From contig JAIRWF010000035.1 in the NCBI GenBank assembly GCA_031253335.1, positions 1 through 64,000 on the forward strand: a stretch of DNA of 64,000 bases, written 5' to 3'. A program made the position numbers and the translations under genes. Source of the DNA: Streptococcaceae bacterium. Its GTDB lineage: Bacteria; Bacillota; Bacilli; Lactobacillales; Streptococcaceae. Below the pieces are notes generated by a model, which saw only the letters and a list, made by a program, of their open reading frames with translations, did not search any database and had not been told where the DNA came from. Shown here piece after piece: positions 54,758 to 63,601 of this stretch; positions within the stretch are counted from its first letter, which is position 1; each line of letters starts with the position of its first letter.

Positions 54758-55989
54758 AGATTGAGCTTCACCATCTCACGCAAGACATCCACCGCTTTTT
54801 CCATGGCTTGTAAGCTGACAAACTCATAGCGGCCGTGCATATTCTCGCCGCCTGCAAAGAGATTCGGCGTAGGAATCCCCATGAAGCTGATTTTTGAGCC
54901 ATCTGTCCCGCCACGTACCGGTTCAATCACAGGTGTGATGCCCAGATTCGTCATGGCTGTCTTCGCGAGTTCAATAATACTCATGTCCTTCTCGATAATC
55001 TGCGCCATGTTGTAGTACTGGTCTTTCATTTCAAAGCTCACGCGAGGTGCGTCAAATTGCGCATTCAAGTCCGCCACGATTTTCTCCACCAAAGCCTTCT
55101 TTTCGGCAAATTTCGCATCGTCATGGTCGCGGATGATATACTGGCTGTCCGCTTCTTCGACCGTGCCGTCGAGTTTTAGCAAGTGATAGAAGCCTTCACG
55201 TCCTTCGGTGAGTTCTGGCCGATCTCCCGCTGGCAACACATTGTGAAAGTCAATCAGCACTTGCAAAGCATTGACCATCTGGCCTTTTGCGGTGCCTGGG
55301 TGAACGTTACGTCCTTGCACATGGAGCTTGAGACCTGCCGCCGAAAAGGTTTCGTACTCAAGCTCGCCCAAAGGTCCGCCATCCACGGTATAAGCAAAGT
55401 CAACATTGAAATCTACGACATCAAAGCGGTCCGCGCCCGTGCCAATTTCCTCATCGACGCCAAATCCCAGACGAATCTCGCCGTGTGGCGTTTCAGGCGC
55501 GATGTTAATCAAGTAATCCGCAAGGGTGATGATTTCTGCCACACCCGATTTATCGTCAGAACCCAGCAAGGTCGTGCCGTCCGTGTGGATCAGCGTTTGC
55601 CCTTTGTAGTTTTTGAGATTGGGGAAATCCTTCGGATCAAGCGTAAAGCCTGAATCCCCCAGCGCAATCACGCTTTTTCCGTCATAATTTTCCAAAATCT
55701 GCGGATTGATGCCTTCTGCGTTGAAATCTGCCGTGTCCATGTGGCTAATCAAGCCCATCTTGCGAATATTTTCATAGCCCTCCGTCGCTGGAATCGTGCC
55801 AATCACGTAGCCGTTGCTCTCAAGATAATGCACGTCTGAGACACCAATGGCCTCAAGCTCTGGGATGATCACGTCCTTTGCAAAAGCCACCTGCGTTGCA
55901 GTAGAAGGCACCGTCGTAGAATCTTCGTCCGAGCGCGTATTCACGCGCACATAGCGCAAAAAGCGCTCTAAAAGTTTATCGTAAGTCAT
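54742..55989 (-). CDS. pepT: Tripeptidase T
   Basis: PepT is an M20B zinc aminotripeptidase in the cytosol. Zinc ligand motifs are [28 protein letters not shown] and [44 protein letters not shown] is also typical. Length 415 is normal. Predicted leaderless. Confidence 0.96.
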   Translation of the reverse strand: MTYDKLLERFLRYVRVNTRSDEDSTTVPSTATQVAFAKDVIIPELEAIGVSDVHYLESNGYVIGTIPATEGYENIRKMGLISHMDTADFNAEGINPQILENYDGKSVIALGDSGFTLDPKDFPNLKNYKGQTLIHTDGTTLLGSDDKSGVAEIITLADYLINIAPETPHGEIRLGFGVDEEIGTGADRFDVVDFNVDFAYTVDGGPLGELEYETFSAAGLKLHVQGRNVHPGTAKGQMVNALQVLIDFHNVLPAGDRPELTEGREGFYHLLKLDGTVEEADSQYIIRDHDDAKFAEKKALVEKIVADLNAQFDAPRVSFEMKDQYYNMAQIIEKDMSIIELAKTAMTNLGITPVIEPVRGGTDGSKISFMGIPTPNLFAGGENMHGRYEFVSLQAMEKAVDVLREMVKLNLKTES

Positions 55990-55995
55990 AGCTTA

Positions 55996-56001
55996 AGTAT
56001 A
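55996..56001 (-). promoter_or_regulatory. -10 box, leaderless start of pepT
   Basis: TATACT, 6 nt, ATG. Confidence 0.5.
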
Positions 56002-56040
56002 AGAAAAAGCTGACTACTTGTCAACTTTCTATCTTCTTAC

Positions 56041-56631
56041 CTATTTTCCAAACTCCAGCGCATAGTCAGGTGCATACGTCCCAAAACTTTCGATAGAAAC
56101 CTGCGTACCAGGATAAGGCGCATGAATAAACTGATGATGACCAATATAGATGCCGACATGACCGCCTCCATCAAAGACCAGAACATCACCTACTTTTGCT
56201 TGTGATAAGGGCACTTCTCGCCCCTGTGCGATTTGGTCATAGGAGGAACGTCCAATAGACATCCCTGTCACTTCGTGATAGACGTAGCTTGTTAAACCTG
56301 AGCAATCAAAACCCGCGGGACTATCGCCCCCATAGACATAGGGGACACCCAGATACTTTTTCGCATCCGCAACAATCTTGACACCAGTAGCTTTAAGGGA
56401 TGCACCTTTTACTTTGTGCGCATTATGTTGGTAGGCGTATGCCTCCACCTGAGAAATACTCCCCGTTACAAGTCCTTCATTTGGCGTCTGAGACTTAATC
56501 GCTTGTTTGACGGGCTGCATTTGAGAAAGCACATCAGTGGAAGCGGCCTGAGCAGTCGGACCTACTAATAACGAGATTCCTAGAGTAGCTATCGTAAGAA
56601 TGACTGGGCGAGAAATTTTTTTGAACAACAC
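56041..56631 (-). CDS. Secreted NlpC/P60 peptidoglycan endopeptidase
   Basis: The 196-residue protein has a signal peptide (VILTIATLGISLLVGPTAQAA) and an NlpC/P60 domain at residues about 85-195: YVYGGDSPAGFDCSGLTSYV (catalytic Cys), GGHVGIYIGHHQFIHAP (catalytic His and third polar residue). It cuts the stem peptide of peptidoglycan. The start is GTG, 7 nt after TATAAT, without ribosome site, so it is a leaderless GTG candidate. Confidence 0.9.
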   Translation of the reverse strand: MLFKKISRPVILTIATLGISLLVGPTAQAASTDVLSQMQPVKQAIKSQTPNEGLVTGSISQVEAYAYQHNAHKVKGASLKATGVKIVADAKKYLGVPYVYGGDSPAGFDCSGLTSYVYHEVTGMSIGRSSYDQIAQGREVPLSQAKVGDVLVFDGGGHVGIYIGHHQFIHAPYPGTQVSIESFGTYAPDYALEFGK

Positions 56632-56638
56632 AAAGGGG

Positions 56639-56644
56639 ATTATA
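56639..56644 (-). promoter_or_regulatory. Extended -10 box, leaderless GTG start of the NlpC/P60 gene
   Basis: TGT-TATAAT, 7 nt, GTG. Confidence 0.5.
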
Positions 56645-56739
56645 ACACACTATTTTCTCTATTTTTTCGCATTTTCTAGCTTTAACAAAATTGTTGTCTC
56701 CTTGTTATTTTGTCATGCTTTTGTCACACAATGAAGGAA

Positions 56740-58392
56740 TCAACTGAGTCCTTCAATCTCTCCCTCATCTGAGATCGTCATGCGCAGTGCCGCAGGCTCT
56801 TTTGGAAGTCCAGGCATCGTCAAGACTTTCCCCGTCAAAGCGACGATAAAGCCTGCGCCTAATTTTGGAATTAAACGCCTGACGTGCAAGGTCCAGCCTT
56901 CAGGAGCCCCCAAAACTTTTGCATCATCGGAAAAGCTTGCGGGGGTCTTTGCCACACAAATGGGCAAATCCTGCCAGCCATTTGCCTCAATTTCTGCCAA
57001 GTCTGTCTGTGCTTCTTCCGACAACTCCCAAGCCTCGCCCCCATAATACTTCGTCAACTTCCAAAGTTTCTTGTCCAGCGTTTGATTTTCATTTTGCAAC
57101 GATTCAAATTGAGCAGATTCTTGGCTTGCCGTCTTCACTAGCTCCGCCAGTTTCACAGCACCCTTGGAGCCTTCCACAAAGCTGGAAATGACCTCCGCCG
57201 AAATGCCACACTCAGACACAAGCTCCTTCAGTCGCGAAATTTCAGCTTCCGTATCCGTCCCAAAGCGATTTATCGCGACCACCACTGGCGCACCAAACTT
57301 TTGCATATTGCGAATATGGCGACGCAGATTGATAAATCCTGCTTCCAAAGCAGCTACATCCTCTACATTGTAATTTTCAGCTCCTCCATGGAATTTTAAG
57401 GCTCGACAGGTCGCGACAATGACCACAACATCAGGCGATTTTCCGAGTACTGGCGATACAATATCCATAAATTTCTCTGCGCCCAGATCTGCCCCAAATC
57501 CTGCTTCCGTCACCGCCCAATCGCCATATGTCAACGCTGCTTGAGTGGCTAAAATCGAGTTACAACCATGCGCAATATTTGCAAAGGGTCCACCATGCAC
57601 AAAAGCCGCATTACCTTCTAGCGTCTGTACCAAATTTGGCTTCAGCGCAACTTTCAATAAAATCGCTGCTGCATCCACACAGCCCAAATCTGTGACTGTG
57701 ACTGGTTTTCCTACTGTATTAAAAGCCACCACGATACGCCCCAAGCGTTTTTTCAAATCCGCAAGACCCGTTGCAAGACAAAAGACTGCCATGATTTCAG
57801 AGGCGACAACAATATCAAAGCCATCCTGACGTTCAACCCCATTGACTTTCGCACCTTGTCCCACCGTAATCTCCCGCAAGACCCGATCATTCGTATCGAC
57901 GACACGCTTCCACAGCACTCGCTCAGGGTCAATATCAAGCGTGCCCTGATAGATATGATTATCCAAGACAGCTGCAATGAGGTTATTCGCCGCTGCAATC
58001 GCCGCGAAATCCCCCGTAAAATGCAAATTGATGTCTTCCATGGGGATGACTTGCGCGTAACCCCCGCCCGCAGCACCGCCCTTCATGCCAAAAACAGGCC
58101 CCATGGACGGTTCACGAAGCGCTAATACCGCTTTTTCACCGATTGCATTTAAGCCATCTGCGAGACCTATGGATACGGTGGTTTTCCCTTCGCCAGCGGG
58201 TGTCGGGCTCATCGCAGTGACAAGTACCAATTTCCCTACTTTTTGAGCGTCAAAGTTCTTCGTTGCAACTTTTACTTTGTCCCAGCCGTAAGGCGTTAAG
58301 TTCTTATGCTTAATGCCCAGTTTCTCAGCAATATCAGCAATCGGAGCCGCTTTACTCTCCGCTTCTCGTGCTATTTCAATATCTGTTTTCAT
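56740..58392 (-). CDS. fhs: Formate-tetrahydrofolate ligase
   Basis: Fhs makes 10-formyl-THF for purine and fMet synthesis. The 550-residue enzyme has the P-loop TPAGEGKTTVSIGLADGLN, GAAGGGYAQVIPMEDINLHFTGD and FVHGGPFANIAHGCNS. The track start (58431) lies inside repeat element B; ATG at 58392 after AGAGG is right, the ribosome site being at the edge of the element. Confidence 0.96.
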   Translation of the reverse strand: MKTDIEIAREAESKAAPIADIAEKLGIKHKNLTPYGWDKVKVATKNFDAQKVGKLVLVTAMSPTPAGEGKTTVSIGLADGLNAIGEKAVLALREPSMGPVFGMKGGAAGGGYAQVIPMEDINLHFTGDFAAIAAANNLIAAVLDNHIYQGTLDIDPERVLWKRVVDTNDRVLREITVGQGAKVNGVERQDGFDIVVASEIMAVFCLATGLADLKKRLGRIVVAFNTVGKPVTVTDLGCVDAAAILLKVALKPNLVQTLEGNAAFVHGGPFANIAHGCNSILATQAALTYGDWAVTEAGFGADLGAEKFMDIVSPVLGKSPDVVVIVATCRALKFHGGAENYNVEDVAALEAGFINLRRHIRNMQKFGAPVVVAINRFGTDTEAEISRLKELVSECGISAEVISSFVEGSKGAVKLAELVKTASQESAQFESLQNENQTLDKKLWKLTKYYGGEAWELSEEAQTDLAEIEANGWQDLPICVAKTPASFSDDAKVLGAPEGWTLHVRRLIPKLGAGFIVALTGKVLTMPGLPKEPAALRMTISDEGEIEGLS

Positions 58393-58395
58393 ATT

Positions 58396-58515
58396 GATTT
58401 CCTCTAAAAACTTTCTTTTTCGTCCAACCACGCGATAACGCTCGGCGAAATCGCCGAGTAAATAAACGTGTCGCTGAGTTGGTCTTCAAAAGAAAACCAG
58501 TTTTTAGACACGCCC
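58396..58515 (-). repeat. Structured repeat element B upstream of fhs
   Basis: GGGCGTGTCTAAAAACTGG...AGTTTTTAGAGG, inverted relative to element A. It has terminal stem TCTAAAAACT/AGTTTTTAGA and inner hairpin CTCGGCGA-tt-TCGCCGAG. Compared with A, two base pairs of the inner hairpin are exchanged for other pairs. Its 3' end supplies the fhs ribosome site. Confidence 0.7.
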
Positions 58516-58528
58516 TCTTCATTTTAAC

Positions 58529-58553
58529 AAAAAAAGAGCACAAAGCTCTTTTT
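58529..58553 (-). terminator. mapZ terminator
   Basis: AAAAGAGC-tttgt-GCTCTTTT then T run on the minus strand, touching the mapZ stop codon. Confidence 0.8.
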
Positions 58554-60330
58554 AATAATCCAACGGATCACCTTTTCCATTACCAAAGTAATAGCCTGTC
58601 TTACAGTTGATGGTCATGATATAGCTCCCATCTGGACGATAGAGATTGTAGTAGCCACAAACTTCTGGCGTCGTGGTGCCTACGATTTTACCATCAGCCC
58701 CATAGAGGTTTCCATTCGTCGTGTGAATAGCTACAGGCTGCAAGATATAAGCATTACCTGAGATGTAGCCACGGGAGCGCGCCGTAGCAAGAATATTCGC
58801 AAGGACACCCGGAGCCCAGCTAAATGCAGGATCGTTTGGATTGAGGCCTGCCTGCGGTTGGACGCGCGCATTTGAGTTATCTGGCGAGACACCATATGGG
58901 TTTTGTGAATACGTACCTGATCCTGTTGCACTGGATTGTGGGTTAGCCGCAGCAGCTTTACTGGCAGCGGCAGCCTTACTTGCAGCAGCTGAGGAGCTAC
59001 TTGCACTCAGTTCCTGAGCTTTCGCAATCGCAAGCGCCTCTTGAAGCTGCTTATCAATACTACTATTTTTAGAGCTCAACGTAGGAACGCTCACGTTTGC
59101 CTTAAGCTTTGGATTGCTAGCAATCTTGCCATCCACAATAATCGGTGCTTCAAACAGTGCATTGACCGTCTTTATCGCTGAAATGTCTGAAGACAAGTTC
59201 TCATAATCCGTTTGATAAGTTTTGTAGGACTTGTCGTTCGGCGAGAGCTTGTCTAAGTCATCTCCCAGAGCGGTCAATTTATCAAAGTGATCATTTTTCA
59301 ATGCCGTTTGTTTACTATTCGTGAAAAACGCTGCATAATCTTGCTTAAAGTTATTTGCAGCTTGCGACTGTTGCATCGCAAGTTTCTTGGTCTGAGCCTG
59401 ATGCTGTTGCTCTCCGTGGTAGAGGGCAACACCGCCTCCAACGAGTGCAAGAGCGGCCACAACGCTCACCCAGATGATGACCGACTTACGCCCTGAACTA
59501 GGCTTTTCCTTCTCATCTTCTGGCGTTTCATCCCCCATTTCTTCTAAAACGGGAGTAGCCTCTGTTTTCTCATCTCGTGAAGGCTCTCCTGGGAGTACAA
59601 CTGTCTGTTCTACAGGCGCTGCCACAATCGCATCAAACCTAGAACTAGTTGATTCAGAGGTATCTTTAGAAGCATCTACAGGGACCTCGCTAGATGTTTC
59701 AGAGACTGATGCCTGCATCTCTTCACTCTCTAAAGAGTCCGTATTTTCAGTATCTTGAAGGTCAATCTTCTCAGCTGCCAGTGGAAGCGGAAAAACAACG
59801 TGCTGTGTTGCACTGAAAGGACTTCCAGAATCCTCTTCAGGAGTTGCATCTAGGATTTCCCCTTCAACAGCCTCATCAGGTGTTTCCACTGAAAGAGACG
59901 GCTCATTTTCTTCAGAGTTTGCCTCTGGTAAGGCGCTCTCACTTTCAGAACTACTTTCTCCCTCAATCGTAACAGCTTCAATCTTATCAAAAGTTGCAGA
60001 TGGTGCAGCACTTTCAGAGGTTTCTGAAGTCTCAGTCTCTCCATTCGTTGCAATAACTGCACGCTCTTTTTTGACAAGATCATCCAAATCCGTTGCTTGC
60101 CCAAATCCTGCACGCACTTCTTCAACCTCTTCACGATGCTTGCGGACATATTTATCAAGGGGACTTTCTGTGAGAACATTCTCTGTTTCCACTGCTGCCG
60201 CCTCATCCTGAACTTCTTCAATCGTCAAGTCATCAGAAAGGTTCGCAAAATCAAGTGTCGCCTCGCGATGCACTTGGCTTTCGGAGTTGTTCGCACTTGA
60301 TGTACTTGGTTGAGAAGATTCTTCGCTCAT
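58552..60330 (-). CDS. mapZ: Mid-cell anchored protein Z, septum placement
   Basis: MapZ marks mid-cell and guides FtsZ in Streptococcaceae. The 592-residue protein has an acidic Glu/Ser-rich cytoplasmic half, one membrane helix near residues 285-305 (SVIIWVSVVAALALVGGGVALY), and the first extracellular domain (NFKQDYAAFFTNSKQTALKNDHFDKL...NALFEAPIIVDGKIAS). A Ser/Ala linker and a C-terminal domain with two cysteines (EVCGYYNL, TINCKTGYY) follow. The place between fhs and the rlmL-like/gpsB cluster supports the call. AAGGAG precedes the ATG. Confidence 0.92.
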   Translation of the reverse strand: MSEESSQPSTSSANNSESQVHREATLDFANLSDDLTIEEVQDEAAAVETENVLTESPLDKYVRKHREEVEEVRAGFGQATDLDDLVKKERAVIATNGETETSETSESAAPSATFDKIEAVTIEGESSSESESALPEANSEENEPSLSVETPDEAVEGEILDATPEEDSGSPFSATQHVVFPLPLAAEKIDLQDTENTDSLESEEMQASVSETSSEVPVDASKDTSESTSSRFDAIVAAPVEQTVVLPGEPSRDEKTEATPVLEEMGDETPEDEKEKPSSGRKSVIIWVSVVAALALVGGGVALYHGEQQHQAQTKKLAMQQSQAANNFKQDYAAFFTNSKQTALKNDHFDKLTALGDDLDKLSPNDKSYKTYQTDYENLSSDISAIKTVNALFEAPIIVDGKIASNPKLKANVSVPTLSSKNSSIDKQLQEALAIAKAQELSASSSSAAASKAAAASKAAAANPQSSATGSGTYSQNPYGVSPDNSNARVQPQAGLNPNDPAFSWAPGVLANILATARSRGYISGNAYILQPVAIHTTNGNLYGADGKIVGTTTPEVCGYYNLYRPDGSYIMTINCKTGYYFGNGKGDPLDY

Positions 60331-60357
60331 GTGGCTCCTTAAATGGGCTTTTGGAAA

Positions 60358-61341
60358 TTATTTTGGCTGAATATTACCGTTTTGAAAGACGGAGGCAACA
60401 AAGGTACCATTTTCTTGGTAGATATTCATAACCGTTGCATTCGCTGGGATGAACTTTGGATTGGCGCCGACACTAATACCTGCAGATTGCAATGCGCTGA
60501 TAGCATCCTGTGGGCTCCAGCCAAGCGGCCAGCTTCCAGAACCATTGTAGTTGGGGTCAAGCGCAACGCCTGCGCCAACATCGCTTGAAACAGAGTTAAT
60601 CAATTTCTGACGTGCTGATAGACTAGCAGACGATGCGGCAGAACTAGCTGAAACGATGGTCGTGGAGTGTGTGACCTCACTTGATGAAACGCTAGAGGTA
60701 ACACTTGAGCTACTTGCTGGTGTTGCTTTAATCGTATCCCCATGATTATTCAGTAATGTAAAGACACCTGCTGCAATGAGAATCAATGCAATAATTGCTA
60801 AAACAACAGGCACAATACGACTAGGTCGTGAGGGTCCAGTACTCCCCATTTCTTGCTGTTTCTTGTCTGAGCGTGCAGGGGTTTTTTCTGAATTAGCAGG
60901 TACGGGAGCTGCTTCAGCTGATTTTTGGTCAGCTGGAGTTTCTGGTACCCCGTTTGAGGCAGTAGGTGTCTCTGGTGCTTCTTGAGGATTTGTGGCCGCT
61001 AGAGGAGCTTCTGAGGGTACAGGAGCTATTTCGGCAGGTGTGACACTATCAAAAACTGCTTCTGAGCTTTCTGGACTTGCCTCAACAGCTGGATCAGCTT
61101 CGGTTTCAGAAACTTCTGCGTTTTCTGGGGCACTACTTGCAGGCGTTTCACTTGGTGTTCTCGCAGCCAACGCTTCTGCGGTAAGTTCTGGAGCTACTTC
61201 TGGTGTAGCACCTTCTTTGCGTCCAGCGACTTCATTTTTTTGCCCATCCAATATCGCTTGGATGCGTGCAATTTTTTCTTCAAAGGTCTCATTTGACTCA
61301 ACACTAGAGGGGGATTTGAGTTCCTCATTTTCATCTGCCAT
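60358..61341 (-). CDS. MapZ-like bitopic membrane protein of unknown function
   Basis: The 327-residue product has the same plan as its neighbour MapZ. The Pro/Glu/Ala-rich cytoplasmic half is followed by one helix near residue 180-200 (IVPVVLAIIALILIAAGVFTLL), a Ser-rich linker, and a small C-terminal domain of about 80 residues (SWPLGWSPQDAISALQSAGISVGANPKFIPANATVMNIYQENGTFVASVF). It lacks the MapZ first extracellular domain. ATG at 61341 fits AGGAG spacing better than 61347. It is co-transcribed with mapZ (17-27 nt gap). A division role is inferred only. Confidence 0.75.
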   Translation of the reverse strand: MADENEELKSPSSVESNETFEEKIARIQAILDGQKNEVAGRKEGATPEVAPELTAEALAARTPSETPASSAPENAEVSETEADPAVEASPESSEAVFDSVTPAEIAPVPSEAPLAATNPQEAPETPTASNGVPETPADQKSAEAAPVPANSEKTPARSDKKQQEMGSTGPSRPSRIVPVVLAIIALILIAAGVFTLLNNHGDTIKATPASSSSVTSSVSSSEVTHSTTIVSASSAASSASLSARQKLINSVSSDVGAGVALDPNYNGSGSWPLGWSPQDAISALQSAGISVGANPKFIPANATVMNIYQENGTFVASVFQNGNIQPK

Positions 61342-61352
61342 GTTCATTTCTC

Positions 61353-62516
61353 CTAATCTTTTTTGGGACGTTCTCCAAAGAACTGATAATAGTCGGTTCT
61401 CAATGTCCCATTATATAATTTACGTTTTTTGTTGGCTTTTGCGCCATAGAGCGCTTCAAAGCTCTCGTTACTAGTCAAGATGTACTTGGACCAGGTTTTT
61501 AGAGGCCGCAATGCCTCGCCCATCTCTTGATAAAGGGCTTGTGCTTCTTCTTGCTCAAGCAAACGCTCGCCATAAGGCGGATTTGAAACAATCACACCAT
61601 CGAGTTGCGCGCTTGTAAAATCCTGCAAGCGCATCTCTTTATATTTTACCACATTTTCAAGGCCAAGTGCAAGCGTATTACGTCGTGAAATGGCAATCAT
61701 TTGAGGGTCATTATCAATGCCCGTGATATCAAGACTTAAATCTCGTTTTGCGAGCCCTTGCGCCTCTATTTTCAGCTCTGAAAGCAGTTGCAAATCACTC
61801 TGCGTCCAGTTTTCAAAAGCAAAATGCCGATGAAGACCTGGCGCCATATGAAGTGCTGCCATAGCTGCTTCAAGCACAATCGTCCCAGAGCCACAAGTTA
61901 TGTCCACAAAAGGACGCGTCGGATTCACCAGCCAATTGGTCATGAGAACGAGCGCTGCCGCAAAATTTTCTTTCAAAGGCGCTCCACCGTGTTCCTGACG
62001 GTAGCCGCGTTTGAAGAGAGAATCGCCTGTCGTATCAATGGTTAAGGTTGCAAAATCTTTGTTAAGTGCTATTTCAATGCGGTATTCAGGACCCGTCTCT
62101 TGCAAAGCCTGATTTTCTGGGCGATGATAGACTTCTTGAAGTTTTTTCACAATCGCTTTTTTCGTAATAGACTGCACAGAAGGTTCATTGTGGAGCTGTG
62201 ATTTCACGGATTTGGCCTTAGCCACGGGGAACTTAGCGCCTAAAGGGATAAAATCCTCCCAATTCAACGTATAAACTTGATCGAAAAGTGTCTCAAAGGT
62301 TTTTGCCTGAAATTCACCCATGACGATTTTCACGCGATCGGCCGTGCGCAGCCAGAGATTGGCTCGCATCATGTCAGTGAAATTCCCATCAAAAAAAATT
62401 CTGGAACGGTCGTCGATTCGAACATTCTGGAAGTTAAGGTCACGGAGTTCACGTGCTGTGAGTGATTCAATCCCAGCAGCTGCGGTGACTTGAAAAGTAA
62501 GATTTTCTATTTTCAT
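61353..62516 (-). CDS. THUMP-domain RNA guanine-N2 methyltransferase (YpsC/RlmL-like)
   Basis: The 387-residue enzyme has an N-terminal THUMP domain and a Rossmann methyltransferase: LFKRGYRQEHGGAPLKENFAAALV, VDITCGSGTIVLEAAM (SAM) and GVIVSNPPYGERL (catalytic NPPY). The E. coli relative RlmL modifies G2445. It begins 12 nt after the RNase P RNA terminator, with weak ribosome site. Confidence 0.92.
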   Translation of the reverse strand: MKIENLTFQVTAAAGIESLTARELRDLNFQNVRIDDRSRIFFDGNFTDMMRANLWLRTADRVKIVMGEFQAKTFETLFDQVYTLNWEDFIPLGAKFPVAKAKSVKSQLHNEPSVQSITKKAIVKKLQEVYHRPENQALQETGPEYRIEIALNKDFATLTIDTTGDSLFKRGYRQEHGGAPLKENFAAALVLMTNWLVNPTRPFVDITCGSGTIVLEAAMAALHMAPGLHRHFAFENWTQSDLQLLSELKIEAQGLAKRDLSLDITGIDNDPQMIAISRRNTLALGLENVVKYKEMRLQDFTSAQLDGVIVSNPPYGERLLEQEEAQALYQEMGEALRPLKTWSKYILTSNESFEALYGAKANKKRKLYNGTLRTDYYQFFGERPKKD

Positions 62517-62529
62517 TCTAATTTTTCAT

Positions 62530-62549
62530 AAAAACCGGCTTTCGCCGGC
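62530..62549 (-). terminator. Terminator of rnpB
   Basis: CCGGC-gaaa-GCCGG followed by T5 on the minus strand, 10 nt after the RNA's 3' helix. Confidence 0.8.
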
Positions 62550-62557
62550 AGTGTCAT

Positions 62558-63071
62558 CAGTTTTCTATAAGCCAAGTTATGTCCGAAAAGTTGCCTTTTC
62601 TGTCTGTTCATCTGTCTATAACAAGATGCTAAGGCAAATGCATTTCGCTTTGATAGTAGCGAAATCAGGCATTTATTTACTTTAACGAAGTTAAAGTGCC
62701 TGATTGAGTAGCAACTCAAAACGAGTTTGCCCTGCTCAATTTCATTTGCATTAACATCTTCTTATCTCCGAAGTGCCTTCATTTCAGCCTTCGTAAGTGC
62801 CCCGACCGTAGTTTGGGTTGCTCGCTTGAGGGGTTTAGCACGTTCCACTCTCGTCGTTTCCCACGAGACTCGTCTCTATGCCACTTTCAAGGGACTTTCA
62901 GCAATGGCGCAAGCGCTTTAGCCGATTTTCCTGCCGTCAGGTATGACTTACCTGCGCCGCGTTATTTTTTCCGCGACCACAATCACTCCATGCGACTATT
63001 TCAAGTACTTCTCAGCATGGGCGAGCCTGGACTTTCCTCACGGCCTAAACCGTGCGAACAGCCGAAAACTG
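62558..63071 (-). ncRNA. rnpB: RNase P RNA (type B), enlarged
   Basis: The minus strand shows GTGAGGAAAGTCCAGGC, GACGGCAGGAAAA, CTTGAAAGTG, GAGAGTGGAACG, AAACCCCTCAAGCGAG, AGACAGATGAACAGACAG and ACATAACTTGGCTTATAG, in the order of RNase P RNA, with type B features. P1 is CAGTTTTC/GAAAACTG. Length is about 514 nt against roughly 400 usual. The excess is a 138-nt arm at 62623-62760 closed by an 18-nt helix (AAGATGTTAATGCAAATG with CATTTGCCTTAGCATCTT) carrying several hairpins. It starts 3 nt after gpsB, as in streptococci. Confidence 0.93.
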
Positions 63072-63074
63072 TTT

Positions 63075-63473
63075 TTAGCTATTGGCGTTGTATTGACTGT
63101 CTGCGCCAAAGACAGCACGTTCCAACCGATTGATTCGCTTAATAAGTTCGTAATTGGAAGGTTCTTTAACCTGTGGCGCAGTGCCTGTTGCGTTATTAGA
63201 AAGCATGGAAGTTGTACCACTATTTGCAATAAAGGCATCTAAGCGTTGTGTCTGATCCAGGTCGTTAGATCCTCCACCACGCTCTAGTTCTGCAACACGG
63301 TTTTTGAGGAATTCATTTTCCTCTTGGAGTTTTAAAATCTCTGAGGCATAGGTTTCATAGTCCACGATGACATTATCAAGCATCTCATCCACTTGATCTT
63401 TGTCGTAGCCTCGCATCTTCGTCTCAAAATCTGTCTCGTAAATGTCACGTGGGGTGTACTTGTAGTTAGCCAT
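63075..63473 (-). CDS. gpsB: Cell division regulator GpsB
   Basis: GpsB coordinates septal and peripheral wall synthesis with penicillin-binding proteins. The 132-residue coiled-coil protein has the DivIVA-like N-domain (YTPRDIYETDFETKMRGYDKDQVDEMLDNVI DYE-type) and a C-terminal IKRINRLERAVFG helix. ATG follows AAGGAG. The rnpB RNA starts right after its stop. Confidence 0.95.
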   Translation of the reverse strand: MANYKYTPRDIYETDFETKMRGYDKDQVDEMLDNVIVDYETYASEILKLQEENEFLKNRVAELERGGGSNDLDQTQRLDAFIANSGTTSMLSNNATGTAPQVKEPSNYELIKRINRLERAVFGADSQYNANS

Positions 63474-63523
63474 GACGCCTCTCTCCTTATGATTGTCAAT
63501 CCAATTGCTAGATGTAGGCTTTT

Positions 63524-63552
63524 AGTGTAACACAAAAAAATTTAAATTTCAA
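63524..63552 (-). promoter_or_regulatory. gpsB promoter
   Basis: TTGAAA, 17 nt, TACACT with a TG two bases upstream on the minus strand. Confidence 0.6.
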
Positions 63553-63601
63553 GTCAGAAATTAGTTTTTGCACTTTTTAATATTTATTATCCACATTTTA
63601 T

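Noticed and set aside
62513-63242. ORFs between the rlmL-like gene and gpsB
   Set aside because: They lie on RNase P RNA, whose conserved blocks explain the region.
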